From: Petrotoga mobilis SJ95
Lineage (GTDB): Bacteria; Thermotogota; Thermotogae; Petrotogales; Petrotogaceae
Assembly: GCF_000018605.1 (NCBI RefSeq)
Contig: NC_010003.1
Location: 968,501 to 1,032,500 of the forward strand
Length of the DNA stretch: 64,000 nt
Direction: 5' to 3'
Both the position numbers and the translations under genes were made by a program. Positions 52,066-60,836 of this stretch are shown here, in pieces; the stretch's first letter is position 1, and each line of letters opens with the position of its first letter. The notes beneath the pieces are model-generated. The model saw only the letters and a list, made by a program, of their open reading frames with translations. It did not search any database and was not told where the DNA came from.

Positions 52066-53373
52066 ATGGCATTATTGGATAAAATAAAAGATAAAACTGC
52101 AAAGATAGGGGTAATAGGTTTGGGTTATGTTGGTTTACCTCTTGCGGTGGAAAAGGCGAAGGCAGGGTACAACGTTTTAGGGTTCGATATTCAAAAAGAA
52201 AAAGTAGAAAAGGTCAACAAAGGGATAAATTATATCGGAGATGTTGTAAATTCAGAGTTAGAAAAGCTGGTTGACGATGGTTATCTAAGCGCTACAGGCG
52301 ATTATGATAGAATAAAGGAGTGCGATTGTGTAACAATATGTGTTCCAACTCCTTTGGATAAATACAAACAACCTGATTTAAGTTTTGTTGTTGATTCAAC
52401 CAAAGAGGTAGCCAAAAGGCTTCATCCAGAAATGTTGATTGTTTTAGAAAGCACTACTTATCCGGGAACTACCGAAGAAGTAATTCTGCCGTTATTACAA
52501 GAGTATGGGTTCAAGGTTGGAAAAGATTTTTATTTAGCTTTTAGCCCAGAAAGGGTGGATCCGGGAAATTTGATTTACAAGACGAAAAATACTCCAAAAG
52601 TAGTCGGTGGAGTTACCGAAAAATGCACTTTACATGCAAAAACCCTCTATGAAAACGTATTAAACGCAGAAGTTTTCACCGTTTCATCCCCTAAGGAAGC
52701 AGAAATGTCAAAAATTTTGGAAAATACCTTTAGAATAGTCAATATTGGTCTCATAAATGAAATGGCTATCTTAGCAAAGAAAATGGGAATAAATATCTGG
52801 CAGGTCATAGATGCAGCTGCTACAAAGCCTTTTGGATTCATGCCCTTTTATCCAGGACCAGGTGTGGGCGGGCATTGTATTCCAATAGATCCTTTTTATT
52901 TAACGTATAAAGCTAGAGAGTTTGACTATCACACAAGGATAATAGAATTGGCTGGGGAAATAAACGATTATATGCCTGAGTATGTAATTGAAAGACTAAT
53001 GGACATTTTAAACGAAAATAAAAAGTGTTTGAACGGTTCCAAAATATTGATGTTAGGGGTGACTTATAAAAACGATATAGACGATTTAAGAGAGTCTCCT
53101 GCTTTGAAAGTTTTGGAGCTTTTGGAAAGAAAGGGTGCAGAAGTTAGGATTCATGACCCTTATATAAAAAGTTTTTCTCACAAAGGAATAGCGTATAAAA
53201 CGGTAGACTTAACAAAAGAATTGTTAGAGGGATCAGATGCTGTCTTAATTACTACGGGGCACAAAAAGGTGGATTACAATTTCGTTTTGGAAAATGCCAA
53301 TATAGTTTTTGATACAAAAAATGTCACAAAAGGACTTAGAGAGAAGTATCCAGAAAAAGTTTCTTTATTATGA
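52066..53373 (+). CDS. UDP-GlcNAc/UDP-sugar 6-dehydrogenase (WbpA/WecC-like)
   Basis: 435 residues. N-terminal NAD fold IGVIGLGYVGLPLAVEKAKA, VPTPLDKYKQPDLSFV, catalytic region with ESTTYPGTTEEV, FSPERVDPGN, and the Cys nucleophile in PGPGVGGHCIPIDPFYL; C-terminal UDP-binding domain with ILMLGVTYKNDIDDLRESPA. Oxidises the 6-hydroxyl of a UDP-sugar to a uronate using NAD twice. AGAGGAGGA precedes the ATG. With the flanking aminotransferase and 3-dehydrogenase, UDP-GlcNAc is the likely substrate. Confidence 0.9.
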   Translation: MALLDKIKDKTAKIGVIGLGYVGLPLAVEKAKAGYNVLGFDIQKEKVEKVNKGINYIGDVVNSELEKLVDDGYLSATGDYDRIKECDCVTICVPTPLDKYKQPDLSFVVDSTKEVAKRLHPEMLIVLESTTYPGTTEEVILPLLQEYGFKVGKDFYLAFSPERVDPGNLIYKTKNTPKVVGGVTEKCTLHAKTLYENVLNAEVFTVSSPKEAEMSKILENTFRIVNIGLINEMAILAKKMGINIWQVIDAAATKPFGFMPFYPGPGVGGHCIPIDPFYLTYKAREFDYHTRIIELAGEINDYMPEYVIERLMDILNENKKCLNGSKILMLGVTYKNDIDDLRESPALKVLELLERKGAEVRIHDPYIKSFSHKGIAYKTVDLTKELLEGSDAVLITTGHKKVDYNFVLENANIVFDTKNVTKGLREKYPEKVSLL

Positions 53374-53398
53374 AAAGTTTAAAAGTAGGTGATATTCT

Positions 53399-54472
53399 TT
53401 GCTTAAATTGGCTGTAATAGGTTGTGGAAGAATTGCTCAAACAAAACACTCAGAAGCAATTATAAAAAATTCTGATATCATTGAAAATGTGGCTGTTTGC
53501 GATCTAAAAGAAGAGAGAGCAGAACAATTTGCCAGTAAGGTTGAAAATTCTGGGTTAAAGAAACCAGAGATATACACGGACTATAGAAAATTGTTGAAAA
53601 GATCGGATATAGACGCCGTGGCAATCGCTACCGAAAGTGGGAAACATTATGAACTCACCATGGCAGCTCTGCAAAACAACAAACATGTGTTAGTGGAAAA
53701 ACCAATGGCCCTATCGACAAAACATATGAATGAGATGATAGAGCTTGCAAAAAGAAAAAATTTAAAGTTAGGGGTTTGCTTTCAAAATCGGTTCAATCCA
53801 CCTATACAAGAATTAAGAAAAAAAATTACAACAAATTCCTTTGGAAGAATTCTTCACGGTCAAGCTTCCATTAGGTGGAATAGAAACGAAGAATATTATA
53901 AACAAGCAAAATGGAGAGGCACTTGGGAATACGACGGTGGTACGTTGATGAACCAATGTACTCACAATATAGACTTGTTATTGTGGAATATGGGCTCTGA
54001 AATAAATGAAATATACGGTGTTATTCAGAACTTCACCCATCCTTATATAGAAGCCGAGGATTTTGGAGGGGCAATAATAAAATTTAAAAACGGTTCCGTA
54101 GGAATTATAGAAGGGTCAGCAAATATATATCCAAAAAACTTGGAAGAAACTCTATCGATATTTGGAGAAAAAGGCACAGTGGTTATCGGCGGCTTAGCGG
54201 TGAATAAGATAAAATATTGGAGATTTGAAGGAGAAGATGGGCATCCATTTCAAAATCTCCCCGATCCTGATACCGTTTATGGTAGTGGGCACATTCCACT
54301 GTACAGAGATTTTTATCACTCGATAGAAGAGGATCGAGAACCTTTTATTAATGGCGAAGAAGGGAAAAAGGCTGTAGAAGCTGTTTTGGGAATTTACAAG
54401 TCTGCCCTTTTGGACAGACCTGTGAAATTTCCAATCGATTTTTCAACTATGGAATTGAAGAGGGATATATAG
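53399..54472 (+). CDS. UDP-GlcNAcA 3-dehydrogenase (WbpB/WlbA-like, Gfo/Idh/MocA family)
   Basis: 357 residues. N-terminal KLAVIGCGRIAQTKHSEAI NAD fold, VEKPMALS with the family's catalytic Lys, RWNRNEEYYKQAKWRGTW, GGTLMNQCTHNIDLLLWNMG with the His-Asp pair. Similar to WlbA/WbpB, which oxidise the C3 hydroxyl of UDP-GlcNAcA before transamination by WlbC/WbpE. TTG start with AGGTGA six bases upstream. Last gene of this operon; an inverted repeat follows. No acetyltransferase (WbpD) is adjacent. Confidence 0.88.
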   Translation: MLKLAVIGCGRIAQTKHSEAIIKNSDIIENVAVCDLKEERAEQFASKVENSGLKKPEIYTDYRKLLKRSDIDAVAIATESGKHYELTMAALQNNKHVLVEKPMALSTKHMNEMIELAKRKNLKLGVCFQNRFNPPIQELRKKITTNSFGRILHGQASIRWNRNEEYYKQAKWRGTWEYDGGTLMNQCTHNIDLLLWNMGSEINEIYGVIQNFTHPYIEAEDFGGAIIKFKNGSVGIIEGSANIYPKNLEETLSIFGEKGTVVIGGLAVNKIKYWRFEGEDGHPFQNLPDPDTVYGSGHIPLYRDFYHSIEEDREPFINGEEGKKAVEAVLGIYKSALLDRPVKFPIDFSTMELKRDI

Positions 54473-54478
54473 TCAGTC

Positions 54479-54503
54479 TAGATCTTGTTATAATCAAGAT
54501 CTA
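54479..54503. terminator. Inverted repeat between convergent genes
   Basis: TAGATCTTG and CAAGATCTA are exact inverse complements around TTATAAT. A run of seven T follows on the plus strand at 54512, eight bases past the stem, so the hairpin is not a perfect rho-independent terminator but is well placed to end transcription from both sides. Confidence 0.6.
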
Positions 54504-54517
54504 CTCCCCTCTTTTTT

Positions 54518-55585
54518 TCACATATTGATTTCTATCCCTAAACCAGGTTTGTCCGAAAGAATTATTGTATCTCCTTCTACTTCAAATCCTCCTTTTACTC
54601 CTTCGTATTCTTCATAATACATGAAAGAATCTAAATCAGCGTCTCTTATATTTCTCTTGGCTGCAACTAAGCTTGCTCCAGCAGTAAGGGCCACCTTTGT
54701 TTCTACCATACATCCAACCATACAATTAATTCCAGCAGATTCTGCAATTGTGTTAATCTTTTCTGCTTCGTAAAGCCCTCCACTTTTCATCAGTTTTATG
54801 TTGATCATATCGGCACTATCTTTTTTTATTGCCTGCATCGCATCGTGAGCGTTATGAACTGATTCATCTAAAATTATCTTCATATCAGCCTTTTTTCTCA
54901 AAAGTGCAGATCCATCAAAATCCCAGTCGGCTAATGGTTGTTCAAAGGCTTCAATGTTGTAACTTTCCATCATCTTAATTGCAGTTAATGTATCGTGTAT
55001 ATTCCATCCTTGGTTGGCATCTATTTTCAATCTTACTTTATCTCCCACCCTATTTCTTATTAGCCTGATAGCTTCAACGTCGTTTTTAAGATCAACGCCA
55101 GTTTTGATTTTTAATATATTAAATCCTTTATCTACGCTCTCTTTGGCTTCATTTGCCATTTCTTGTGGCGCACCAATCCCTATCGTGATATCTGTCTGTA
55201 CTTTGCTTTCAAATCCACCAAGAAGCTTATAAAGGGGTTCTTGCATTACTTTCCCTTTTATATCGTAGAGAGAGATATCAACCGCTGCTTTTGCTGCTGT
55301 ATTTCCTGCGATTGCTTTGTTTAATATATAATGAATTCTTTCTATTGCGAGTGGATCCTGCCCTATTAATATTTCTTTGAAAGTCGGAAGAATTGCTGTT
55401 ACACTATCGATGCTTTCCCCCGTTACTGAACGAGAGGGAGTAGCTTCTCCAAAGCCGAAGTATCCCTCATCAGTAGTTATTTTTACAAGCACCGATTCAC
55501 AATACTCCGTTGATCCTCGGGAGATAACAAAAGGTTTTTTGAGTTTAATTTTGATTTTTTCAAATTTTAAATCTGTTATTTTCAT
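54518..55585 (-). CDS. L-Ala-D/L-Glu-type dipeptide epimerase (enolase superfamily)
   Basis: 355 residues. Enolase-superfamily catalysts are visible: Lys-x-Lys in NILKIKTGVD, metal ligands Asp in RLKIDANQGW, Glu in EAFEQPLADW and Asp in IILDESVH, and the second-side Lys in INIKLMKSGG. The late DADLDSF motif is typical of dipeptide epimerases (YcjG/YkfB; T. maritima has a characterised member). Epimerises a residue of dipeptides such as L-Ala-D-Glu from murein. 22 bases from the isoaspartyl dipeptidase gene, same strand. Confidence 0.88.
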   Translation of the reverse strand: MKITDLKFEKIKIKLKKPFVISRGSTEYCESVLVKITTDEGYFGFGEATPSRSVTGESIDSVTAILPTFKEILIGQDPLAIERIHYILNKAIAGNTAAKAAVDISLYDIKGKVMQEPLYKLLGGFESKVQTDITIGIGAPQEMANEAKESVDKGFNILKIKTGVDLKNDVEAIRLIRNRVGDKVRLKIDANQGWNIHDTLTAIKMMESYNIEAFEQPLADWDFDGSALLRKKADMKIILDESVHNAHDAMQAIKKDSADMINIKLMKSGGLYEAEKINTIAESAGINCMVGCMVETKVALTAGASLVAAKRNIRDADLDSFMYYEEYEGVKGGFEVEGDTIILSDKPGLGIEINM

Positions 55586-55607
55586 TCTCTGCCCTCCACA
55601 AGATTTT

Positions 55608-56738
55608 TTAAATAGTGCGACCCTTTGCCATAACTTTTTTTATTTCCAGAGTACTTTTATCTAAGAACACTATATCTGCATCAAAGTTTTCTTTTATTTG
55701 GCCTTTGTTTTCCAATTTAAGAAAATTTGCAGGATTGATAGTGATTACCTTCAAAGCTTCTTCCAAAGGGATATCTTCTTGTATTACACAATCCTTTACT
55801 TCTTCAAAGAGTGTGCCTACATCTGCTACTGTTAGACCTATATAATTTCCTTTTTCATCGAATTGTGGTAAGCTCCCCTGTCCATCAGATGAGAAAGATA
55901 TATTGTCAATATTTACCCCATCTTCAAGTAAAAGATTCAAGGCTTTAGATGGTTTTGATGGATCCTCTTTGTCTTTCTTTTTTGACGAACTAGTTGTGAA
56001 ATCTACCCTTCCACCCTGTTCTATGAAATTTTTACATGTTTGAAGAGCTTTTTCTCCCTTGTTCATGTGAGTTGGAAGGAACTGTGTAATAGGTAATTCT
56101 GAATTTTCAACAACATCTAGTAATATCTGAATGAATTTTTCTCCTCTGCCAACGTGAATATTTACAATGCCCGCCTTTTTTGATAAAATTCCACCCACTC
56201 GAGCTTCTGAAGTCAATCTTATCAGCTCTTCTAAGGTTGGCTGGGAACCTCTATGGTCTGAAATAGCAACCTCTCCAACACCTATTATTTCTTCAATGAA
56301 AACCAAATCGTCTATAATTCTGCCGGTAAAAGTTTTTACTGGTAGATGATAAGAACCCGTATACGTATAGCAGCTTATCCCTTCTTGTTTTAATGCTTTT
56401 GCTTTTGCAATTAAGTTTTGCATACTTCGAGTTGCGTTGTCGGTTCCCAAAACACCTACTAATGTAGTAATTCCAGAACTTATTATCTTGGAAAGGGATA
56501 TTTCGGGAGTTCTTGTGCTGTATCCCCCTTCTCCACCTCCCCCTGTTATATGAACGTGTGAATCTATAAAACCTGGAACTACTATATAATCCTCAGCATC
56601 GATAATCTCAACTTTAAGATTAGAATTTAATTCTATCGAATCGACTAGTTCTAAGATTTTTTCTCCACCAATTAATATATCTTTTTCCCCTAAAGCTTTA
56701 GGCGAGTAAACTGTTGCATTCTTTATGAGGGTAAGCAA
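55608..56738 (-). CDS. iadA: Isoaspartyl dipeptidase (beta-aspartyl peptidase)
   Basis: 376 residues, amidohydrolase superfamily. GFIDSHVHITGGGGEGGYST carries the HxH zinc site and the Gly-rich loop of IadA; YTYTGSYHLP, ISDHRGSQPT, NIHVGRGE and QFLPTHMNK supply further metal and substrate residues; FSSDGQGSLP has the catalytic Asp. It cleaves beta-Asp-X dipeptides. First gene of a two-gene operon with the dipeptide epimerase, pointing to scavenging of unusual dipeptides from damaged protein or murein. Confidence 0.92.
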   Translation of the reverse strand: MLTLIKNATVYSPKALGEKDILIGGEKILELVDSIELNSNLKVEIIDAEDYIVVPGFIDSHVHITGGGGEGGYSTRTPEISLSKIISSGITTLVGVLGTDNATRSMQNLIAKAKALKQEGISCYTYTGSYHLPVKTFTGRIIDDLVFIEEIIGVGEVAISDHRGSQPTLEELIRLTSEARVGGILSKKAGIVNIHVGRGEKFIQILLDVVENSELPITQFLPTHMNKGEKALQTCKNFIEQGGRVDFTTSSSKKKDKEDPSKPSKALNLLLEDGVNIDNISFSSDGQGSLPQFDEKGNYIGLTVADVGTLFEEVKDCVIQEDIPLEEALKVITINPANFLKLENKGQIKENFDADIVFLDKSTLEIKKVMAKGRTI

Positions 56739-56839
56739 AATGCTCTTCTCCTTTTTTATGATTATAAGTTTTATTTAAATCATGCCACAGAGAATATTAA
56801 AAAGTCAAGTTAACTCATTCTACCAATAATTTTTAAATA

Positions 56840-56881
56840 AAAAACAAAAAGCTCAAAAATCCGAAAAAGATTTTGAGCTTT
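56840..56881 (-). terminator. Terminator of tRNA-Pro
   Basis: On the minus strand AAAGCTCAAAA pairs with TTTTGAGCTTT over 11 bp, then TTGTTTTTTATTT. It follows the tRNA 3' end by about 20 bases. Canonical. Confidence 0.9.
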
Positions 56882-56902
56882 CATAGAAAAAGAATTTGAT
56901 AA

Positions 56903-56978
56903 TGGTCGGGACGACTGGACTTGAACCAGCGACCTTTGGTTCCCGAAACCAACGCGCTACCAACTGCGCTACGCCCCG
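56903..56978 (-). tRNA. tRNA-Pro (anticodon CGG)
   Basis: 76 bases on the minus strand. Acceptor stem CGGGGCG/CGTCCCG (one G-T pair), D-arm GCGC AGTTGGTA GCGC, anticodon stem TTGGT/ACCAA with loop TTCGGGA giving anticodon CGG, T-arm GCTGG TTCAAGT CCAGT (one G-T pair), discriminator A and an encoded CCA. Stands alone with its own promoter and terminator. Reads the rare CCG codon. Confidence 0.95.
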
Positions 56979-57000
56979 AATTCTTATTATTCTATAATTG

Positions 57001-57029
57001 ATTTTATCATATTTTTTAATCGAAGTGAA
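57001..57029 (-). promoter_or_regulatory. Promoter of tRNA-Pro
   Basis: On the minus strand TTCACT (57029-57024), 17-base spacer, TAAAAT (57006-57001), about 22 bases upstream of the tRNA 5' end. Confidence 0.55.
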
Positions 57030-57149
57030 TAGTAACCAAAAAATTGAGGAATAATCAATTTGTTTAATAGCATCGGTGAAGTTACTACAAACCGCATATC
57101 CGTATATAACTTAACTGTTGCGTTATAATAGTTCATTTTATTGTTAATT

Positions 57150-57166
57150 TTAGGCACAGCTAACTC
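57150..57166. promoter_or_regulatory. DtxR/IdeR-like iron box before the feo operon
   Basis: TTAGGCACAGCTAACTC agrees with the DtxR-type consensus TWAGGTTAGSCTAACCTWA at 11 of the first 17 positions, keeping both TTAGG and GCTAAC arms. It lies directly upstream of the feo -10 box, so an iron-bound repressor could block transcription. Sequence match is partial. Confidence 0.45.
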
Positions 57167-57176
57167 TTTTAAAAAG

Positions 57177-57185
57177 TGTTATAAT
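57177..57185 (+). promoter_or_regulatory. Extended -10 promoter of the feo operon
   Basis: TGTTATAAT (TG-T-TATAAT), 33 bases before the TTG start of feoA. Another TATAAT is at 57124-57129. No clear -35 for either. Confidence 0.6.
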
Positions 57186-57218
57186 TGAATTGAAATATTC
57201 GAAAGAGGTGATTATAAT

Positions 57219-57677
57219 TTGCTAATTCCTTTACACGATTTGTTTATTGGGCAAAAGGGTAAGATAGTGAGTTTAAACAATGAAGAAGAAAGTACGAAAA
57301 ATCGTCTTCTTGCAATGGGAATCACGCCAGGTAAATCTATAGAATTAGCTCATGTTTCTCCTTTTGGAGATCCTTTGGTATTTAAAATTGGAGAAAAAAA
57401 AGTAGTTTTAAGAAAAAGCGAAGCTTCTAAGATCCTTGTCGATGTTCCTTACAAAGTATTCAACCTTTTGGAAAGTGAAACTGGAAAATATGAAATTATC
57501 GATCTTAAAGGGGGAAACAACTTCATAGAGGAAATGAAAAGCATGGGGTTGTATAAGGGGGTTAATATTAATTTAGTTAATAAGCTTGGAAATAGGATAA
57601 TTGTTGAGGTTGATGGAAGCAAATACGAATTGGGTAGAGGAAGAGCTGCCAAGATATTCTGTAAAAAGGTGGATTAG
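57219..57677 (+). CDS. feoA: Tandem FeoA-domain protein
   Basis: 152 residues, twice the usual 75-80. Residues 1-75 (GQKGKIVSLNNEE, NRLLAMGITPGKSIEL, KVVLRKSEASKILV) form one FeoA SH3-like domain, and 76-152 (GKYEIIDLKGGNN, EEMKSMGLYKGVNINLV, YELGRGRAAKIFCKK) a second, more divergent one. FeoA assists FeoB in ferrous iron uptake. TTG start with GAGGTGA seven bases upstream. First gene of feoA-feoC-feoB. Confidence 0.9.
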   Translation: MLIPLHDLFIGQKGKIVSLNNEEESTKNRLLAMGITPGKSIELAHVSPFGDPLVFKIGEKKVVLRKSEASKILVDVPYKVFNLLESETGKYEIIDLKGGNNFIEEMKSMGLYKGVNINLVNKLGNRIIVEVDGSKYELGRGRAAKIFCKKVD

Positions 57678-57680
57678 AAA

Positions 57681-57914
57681 ATGGATATATCGGCTTTAGA
57701 AAAATACATGAAAAAGAATAAAGAAGTTGACATTTTGGAATTAAAAGAGAAATTTCACTTAAATCAAAGTGAATTAAACATTTTGATTCCTTTCTTAAGG
57801 TCCATGAATGTTGGAATGGAAAAAATAGATAAAATAGAACCCGTATGTAAAAGTTGCCCATTGACAGATAAATGTGGAAAAGGCCTATTAAACAACTGTT
57901 ATTATACTAAATAA
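57681..57914 (+). CDS. FeoC-like small Cys-rich protein
   Basis: 77 residues. An N-terminal winged-helix-like part (VDILELKEKFHLNQSELNIL) and a C-terminal cluster CKSCPLTDKCGKGLLNNC with four Cys, the layout of FeoC, which can bind an iron-sulfur cluster and modulates FeoB. Three bases separate it from feoA and 36 from feoB. Assigned as FeoC from size, Cys pattern and position. Confidence 0.75.
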   Translation: MDISALEKYMKKNKEVDILELKEKFHLNQSELNILIPFLRSMNVGMEKIDKIEPVCKSCPLTDKCGKGLLNNCYYTK

Positions 57915-57950
57915 CTTTTCAAAACAAATTTAATAATGGGAGGAGCTTAA

Positions 57951-59960
57951 ATGAGCAAGGATATCCTCAAAGATAACGTTGAAACAGTTAACAAGGAAGC
58001 AGAGATTTCAATCATTGGAAATCCTAACGTTGGTAAGACTTCTCTATTCAACCTTTTGACGGGCACTAAACAATATGTTGCTAATTGGCCAGGGGTTACA
58101 GTAGAGAAGAAAGTTGGAAATTTTAAGTATAAAGGAAAAACCTTTAAATTAGTCGATCTTCCAGGTGTTTACACTCTTTCAGCTAAAAGTGAAGACGAGA
58201 GAGTTGCTAAGGATTATTTAATAAGTAATAGTTCGGAGATAGTAATTGTTGTAGCAGATGCCTTGAACTTGGAAAGTTCGATGTTTTTATTGTTTCAACT
58301 TATAGAAATTGGCGTGAAGACTATTTTGGTTATAAACGCTGTAGATGAAGCTCGGGAAAAAGGGAGAATCATCGATCCATCCCCAATTTCCAAAACTTTA
58401 AACATCCCTGTCATATTGACTTCCGCCAAGACAGGGGAAGGTAAGGAAGAACTTTTAGAAGAAGCATACAATCTTTCTAAAGAAAAAAATCTTACAGAAA
58501 AGAAAATAATGTATCCGGAAGAAATAGAGAATTTTATCGAGTTTTTTCAAGACAAAGTTTCAAAGTATCCTAAGATAAGTTCAAAATATCAAAATTATAT
58601 AGATAGTAGTTGGTTACCAATCTACTTTTTAGAGTTTGGAAATGAAGATTTGGAGCTTTCCAAAGATTTTTTGGCTGAATTAAAAGAAAATTTTGATATA
58701 GAAGAACTTAAAAACAAATATTTAAATTGGAAGTTTAATTTCATTTCTTATCTGGTTAGTTCTTCCATAATAAAAGAAGGCATAGACTGGTCTCTGAGAG
58801 ATATTTTAGACCACGTTTTTACTCATAAGGTTTTGGGAATATTGATATATGTCTTTGCTTTGTTTGCAGTGTTTTCTCTAACATTCAGCCTCGCTCAACC
58901 ATTATCGGATTTGCTGGATTCGGCTTTTACTTTTTTAGGTAACTCTATCAGCGGACTTGTAACTGTTCCTTGGTTGGAGTCACTACTAGTTGATGGTGTT
59001 ATAGCTGGGGTTGGTGGGGTTTTGATTTTTATTCCACAGATTTTTATCTTATTTTTCTTCTTAGGATTCTTGGAAGAATCAGGATATTTGCCAAGAGCAG
59101 CCTTTTTAGTTGACAGAATTGCGAGAAATTTTGGATTAAGTGGTAGATCTTTTATGTCTATTATTTTAGGTTTCGGCTGTAATGTTCCAGCCATTATCTC
59201 TACTAAATCAATTGCTAATAAAAAAGAAAGATTAGCTTTAATTATTAGCCTTCCCTTTGCATCGTGTAGTGCAAGGTTACCGGTTTACATACTTTTAATA
59301 AGCGCGTTCTTTTCAACGCACGCAGCAACTATAATGTTGCTAGTCTATTTATCGAGTATATCTTTAGTTTTACTATCCTCAAAATTTTTACAAAGATTCA
59401 TTACCCAATCAGAAGATATCCCATTTATCATAGAACTACCAAGGTTTAGGATGCCTACTTTCAAAAATTTATCAATTTATACATGGAACAGAGGAAAGCA
59501 CTTTTTGCAAAAAGCCGGAGGCATAATTTTAATAGCCACCATAGTAATTTGGTTTTTGTCTTTCTTCCCTAATTTTGGAACAGATATAAACAGTAGTTTT
59601 GCCGCTTCTATTGGGAGAGTGTTTGAACCTTTAACTAATCACTTGGGGTGGGATTGGAGAATAAACACCGGCTTGATTTTTGGTGTCGCTGCCAAAGAAA
59701 TAGTCGTGTCTTCTTATGCCACAATTTTTAATGTTGGAGAAGGCTCTTTAACCTATGCCTTACAAAATGCATTAACCCCGGCATCTGCTTTAGCGCTAAT
59801 ATTCTTCGTTTTGGCTTATATTCCTTGTTTTGCAACGTTGGCCACGATTAAGGCGGAGACAAATGGCTGGAAATGGGTTATCTTTAGTTTTATTTACACC
59901 ACCGTTGTTGCTTATATTATAGCTAATGTGGTGTTTTTTGTAGGAGGTATTTTCCTATGA
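57951..59960 (+). CDS. feoB: Ferrous iron transporter
   Basis: 669 residues. N-terminal G-protein domain with G1 GNPNVGKTS, TVEKKVG (switch), G3 DLPG, G4 NAVDE; then a helical GDI-like region, and the membrane part with FLEESGYLPRAAFLVDRI, LGFGCNVPAI, SCSARLPVYIL and a second gate motif AKEIVVSSYA. Imports Fe2+ across the inner membrane. GGGAGGAG precedes the ATG. Its stop overlaps the next ATG (ATGA). Confidence 0.94.
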   Translation: MSKDILKDNVETVNKEAEISIIGNPNVGKTSLFNLLTGTKQYVANWPGVTVEKKVGNFKYKGKTFKLVDLPGVYTLSAKSEDERVAKDYLISNSSEIVIVVADALNLESSMFLLFQLIEIGVKTILVINAVDEAREKGRIIDPSPISKTLNIPVILTSAKTGEGKEELLEEAYNLSKEKNLTEKKIMYPEEIENFIEFFQDKVSKYPKISSKYQNYIDSSWLPIYFLEFGNEDLELSKDFLAELKENFDIEELKNKYLNWKFNFISYLVSSSIIKEGIDWSLRDILDHVFTHKVLGILIYVFALFAVFSLTFSLAQPLSDLLDSAFTFLGNSISGLVTVPWLESLLVDGVIAGVGGVLIFIPQIFILFFFLGFLEESGYLPRAAFLVDRIARNFGLSGRSFMSIILGFGCNVPAIISTKSIANKKERLALIISLPFASCSARLPVYILLISAFFSTHAATIMLLVYLSSISLVLLSSKFLQRFITQSEDIPFIIELPRFRMPTFKNLSIYTWNRGKHFLQKAGGIILIATIVIWFLSFFPNFGTDINSSFAASIGRVFEPLTNHLGWDWRINTGLIFGVAAKEIVVSSYATIFNVGEGSLTYALQNALTPASALALIFFVLAYIPCFATLATIKAETNGWKWVIFSFIYTTVVAYIIANVVFFVGGIFL

Positions 59961-60328
59961 AGCATAAAAACTTCACACTTTCTTTGATAGCAATATTATC
60001 AATCATTTTTATGTTGCTAAATATACAAAAAAGCTTTTTCTATGTCTTTTCTTTTTTTGTTATATTCTTAGTTTCGATCTACGGTTTTTTTAATGACAAT
60101 AGAATATGGTATCATAAATCTGCCCATATAATAGTTTCTTCTTTTATCGGTCTATTTCTTTTAGCTTATGAAATCTTGGATATTTTGTCCAATATGTTAG
60201 TAGGTGAATTTTCAGAAATAAATTTAAATATTTATGTTATAATCTTTGGTGTATTAAGTATATTGATATTCTTTTTAGAATTGAGATACCTTAGAAGAAA
60301 GAGAAATGAAGCCTTGAATAAGGAGTGA
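59957..60328 (+). CDS. Small membrane protein of unknown function after feoB
   Basis: 123 residues with four predicted membrane segments (about 7-20, 28-44, 57-75, 90-108) and a basic tail (RYLRRKRNE). Not recognised. ATGA overlap with feoB indicates coupled translation, so it may act with the iron transporter. No Cys, and only a few His. Confidence 0.7.
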   Translation: MKHKNFTLSLIAILSIIFMLLNIQKSFFYVFSFFVIFLVSIYGFFNDNRIWYHKSAHIIVSSFIGLFLLAYEILDILSNMLVGEFSEINLNIYVIIFGVLSILIFFLELRYLRRKRNEALNKE

Positions 60329-60334
60329 TTATAA

Positions 60335-60775
60335 ATGTTAAAAGATGTATTAAATAAAGATTTGAAAAAATATATGAAAGAGAAAAATACCCTTGCTTTA
60401 AATGCGGTTAGATCAATAATATCAGAGATTAAAAATAAAGAGGTTGAAAAAGCAGCTGAGTTAACAGAGGAAGAAATAGTCCAATTGATAAGAAAACAGA
60501 TAAAAATGAGAGAAGATTCCATTGAACAGTTTGAAAGAGCAGATAGAAACGATCTCGCTGAAAAAGAAAGAAAAGAAGCTGAGATCTTACAAGGTTATCT
60601 TCCTGAACAGCTCTCTGACGAAGAGTTAAGAAAAATAATAGAAGAAACTATAACCGAAGTCAATGCAACATCAAAAAAAGATTTTGGCAAAGTTATGAAA
60701 TTAGTAATTCAAAAGGTTCAAGGAAGGGCCGATGGAAAGAAAATAAGTGAAATACTGTCGACACTTTTAAATTAA
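60335..60775 (+). CDS. GatB/YqeY-domain protein
   Basis: 146 residues, the normal YqeY length. LNKDLKKYMKEKNTLALNAV, EIVQLIRKQIKMREDSIEQF, ILQGYLPEQLSDEEL and DFGKVMKLVIQKVQGRADGK then KISEIL are the family pattern. It shares the tail domain of GatB, suggesting tRNA-related binding; the role of the stand-alone form is not settled. AAGGAGTG precedes the ATG; six bases after the membrane protein gene, in the same operon. Confidence 0.93.
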   Translation: MLKDVLNKDLKKYMKEKNTLALNAVRSIISEIKNKEVEKAAELTEEEIVQLIRKQIKMREDSIEQFERADRNDLAEKERKEAEILQGYLPEQLSDEELRKIIEETITEVNATSKKDFGKVMKLVIQKVQGRADGKKISEILSTLLN

Positions 60776-60790
60776 CATATAACTAATATG

Positions 60791-60799
60791 TGATATAAT
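60791..60799 (+). promoter_or_regulatory. Extended -10 promoter before the RnfB-like gene
   Basis: TGATATAAT (TG-A-TATAAT), about 38 bases before the proposed GTG start. The -35 region is not conserved. Confidence 0.6.
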
Positions 60800-60836
60800 A
60801 ATATTAGAAAGAATTTCTTTGGAGGTGTTTTTTGCA

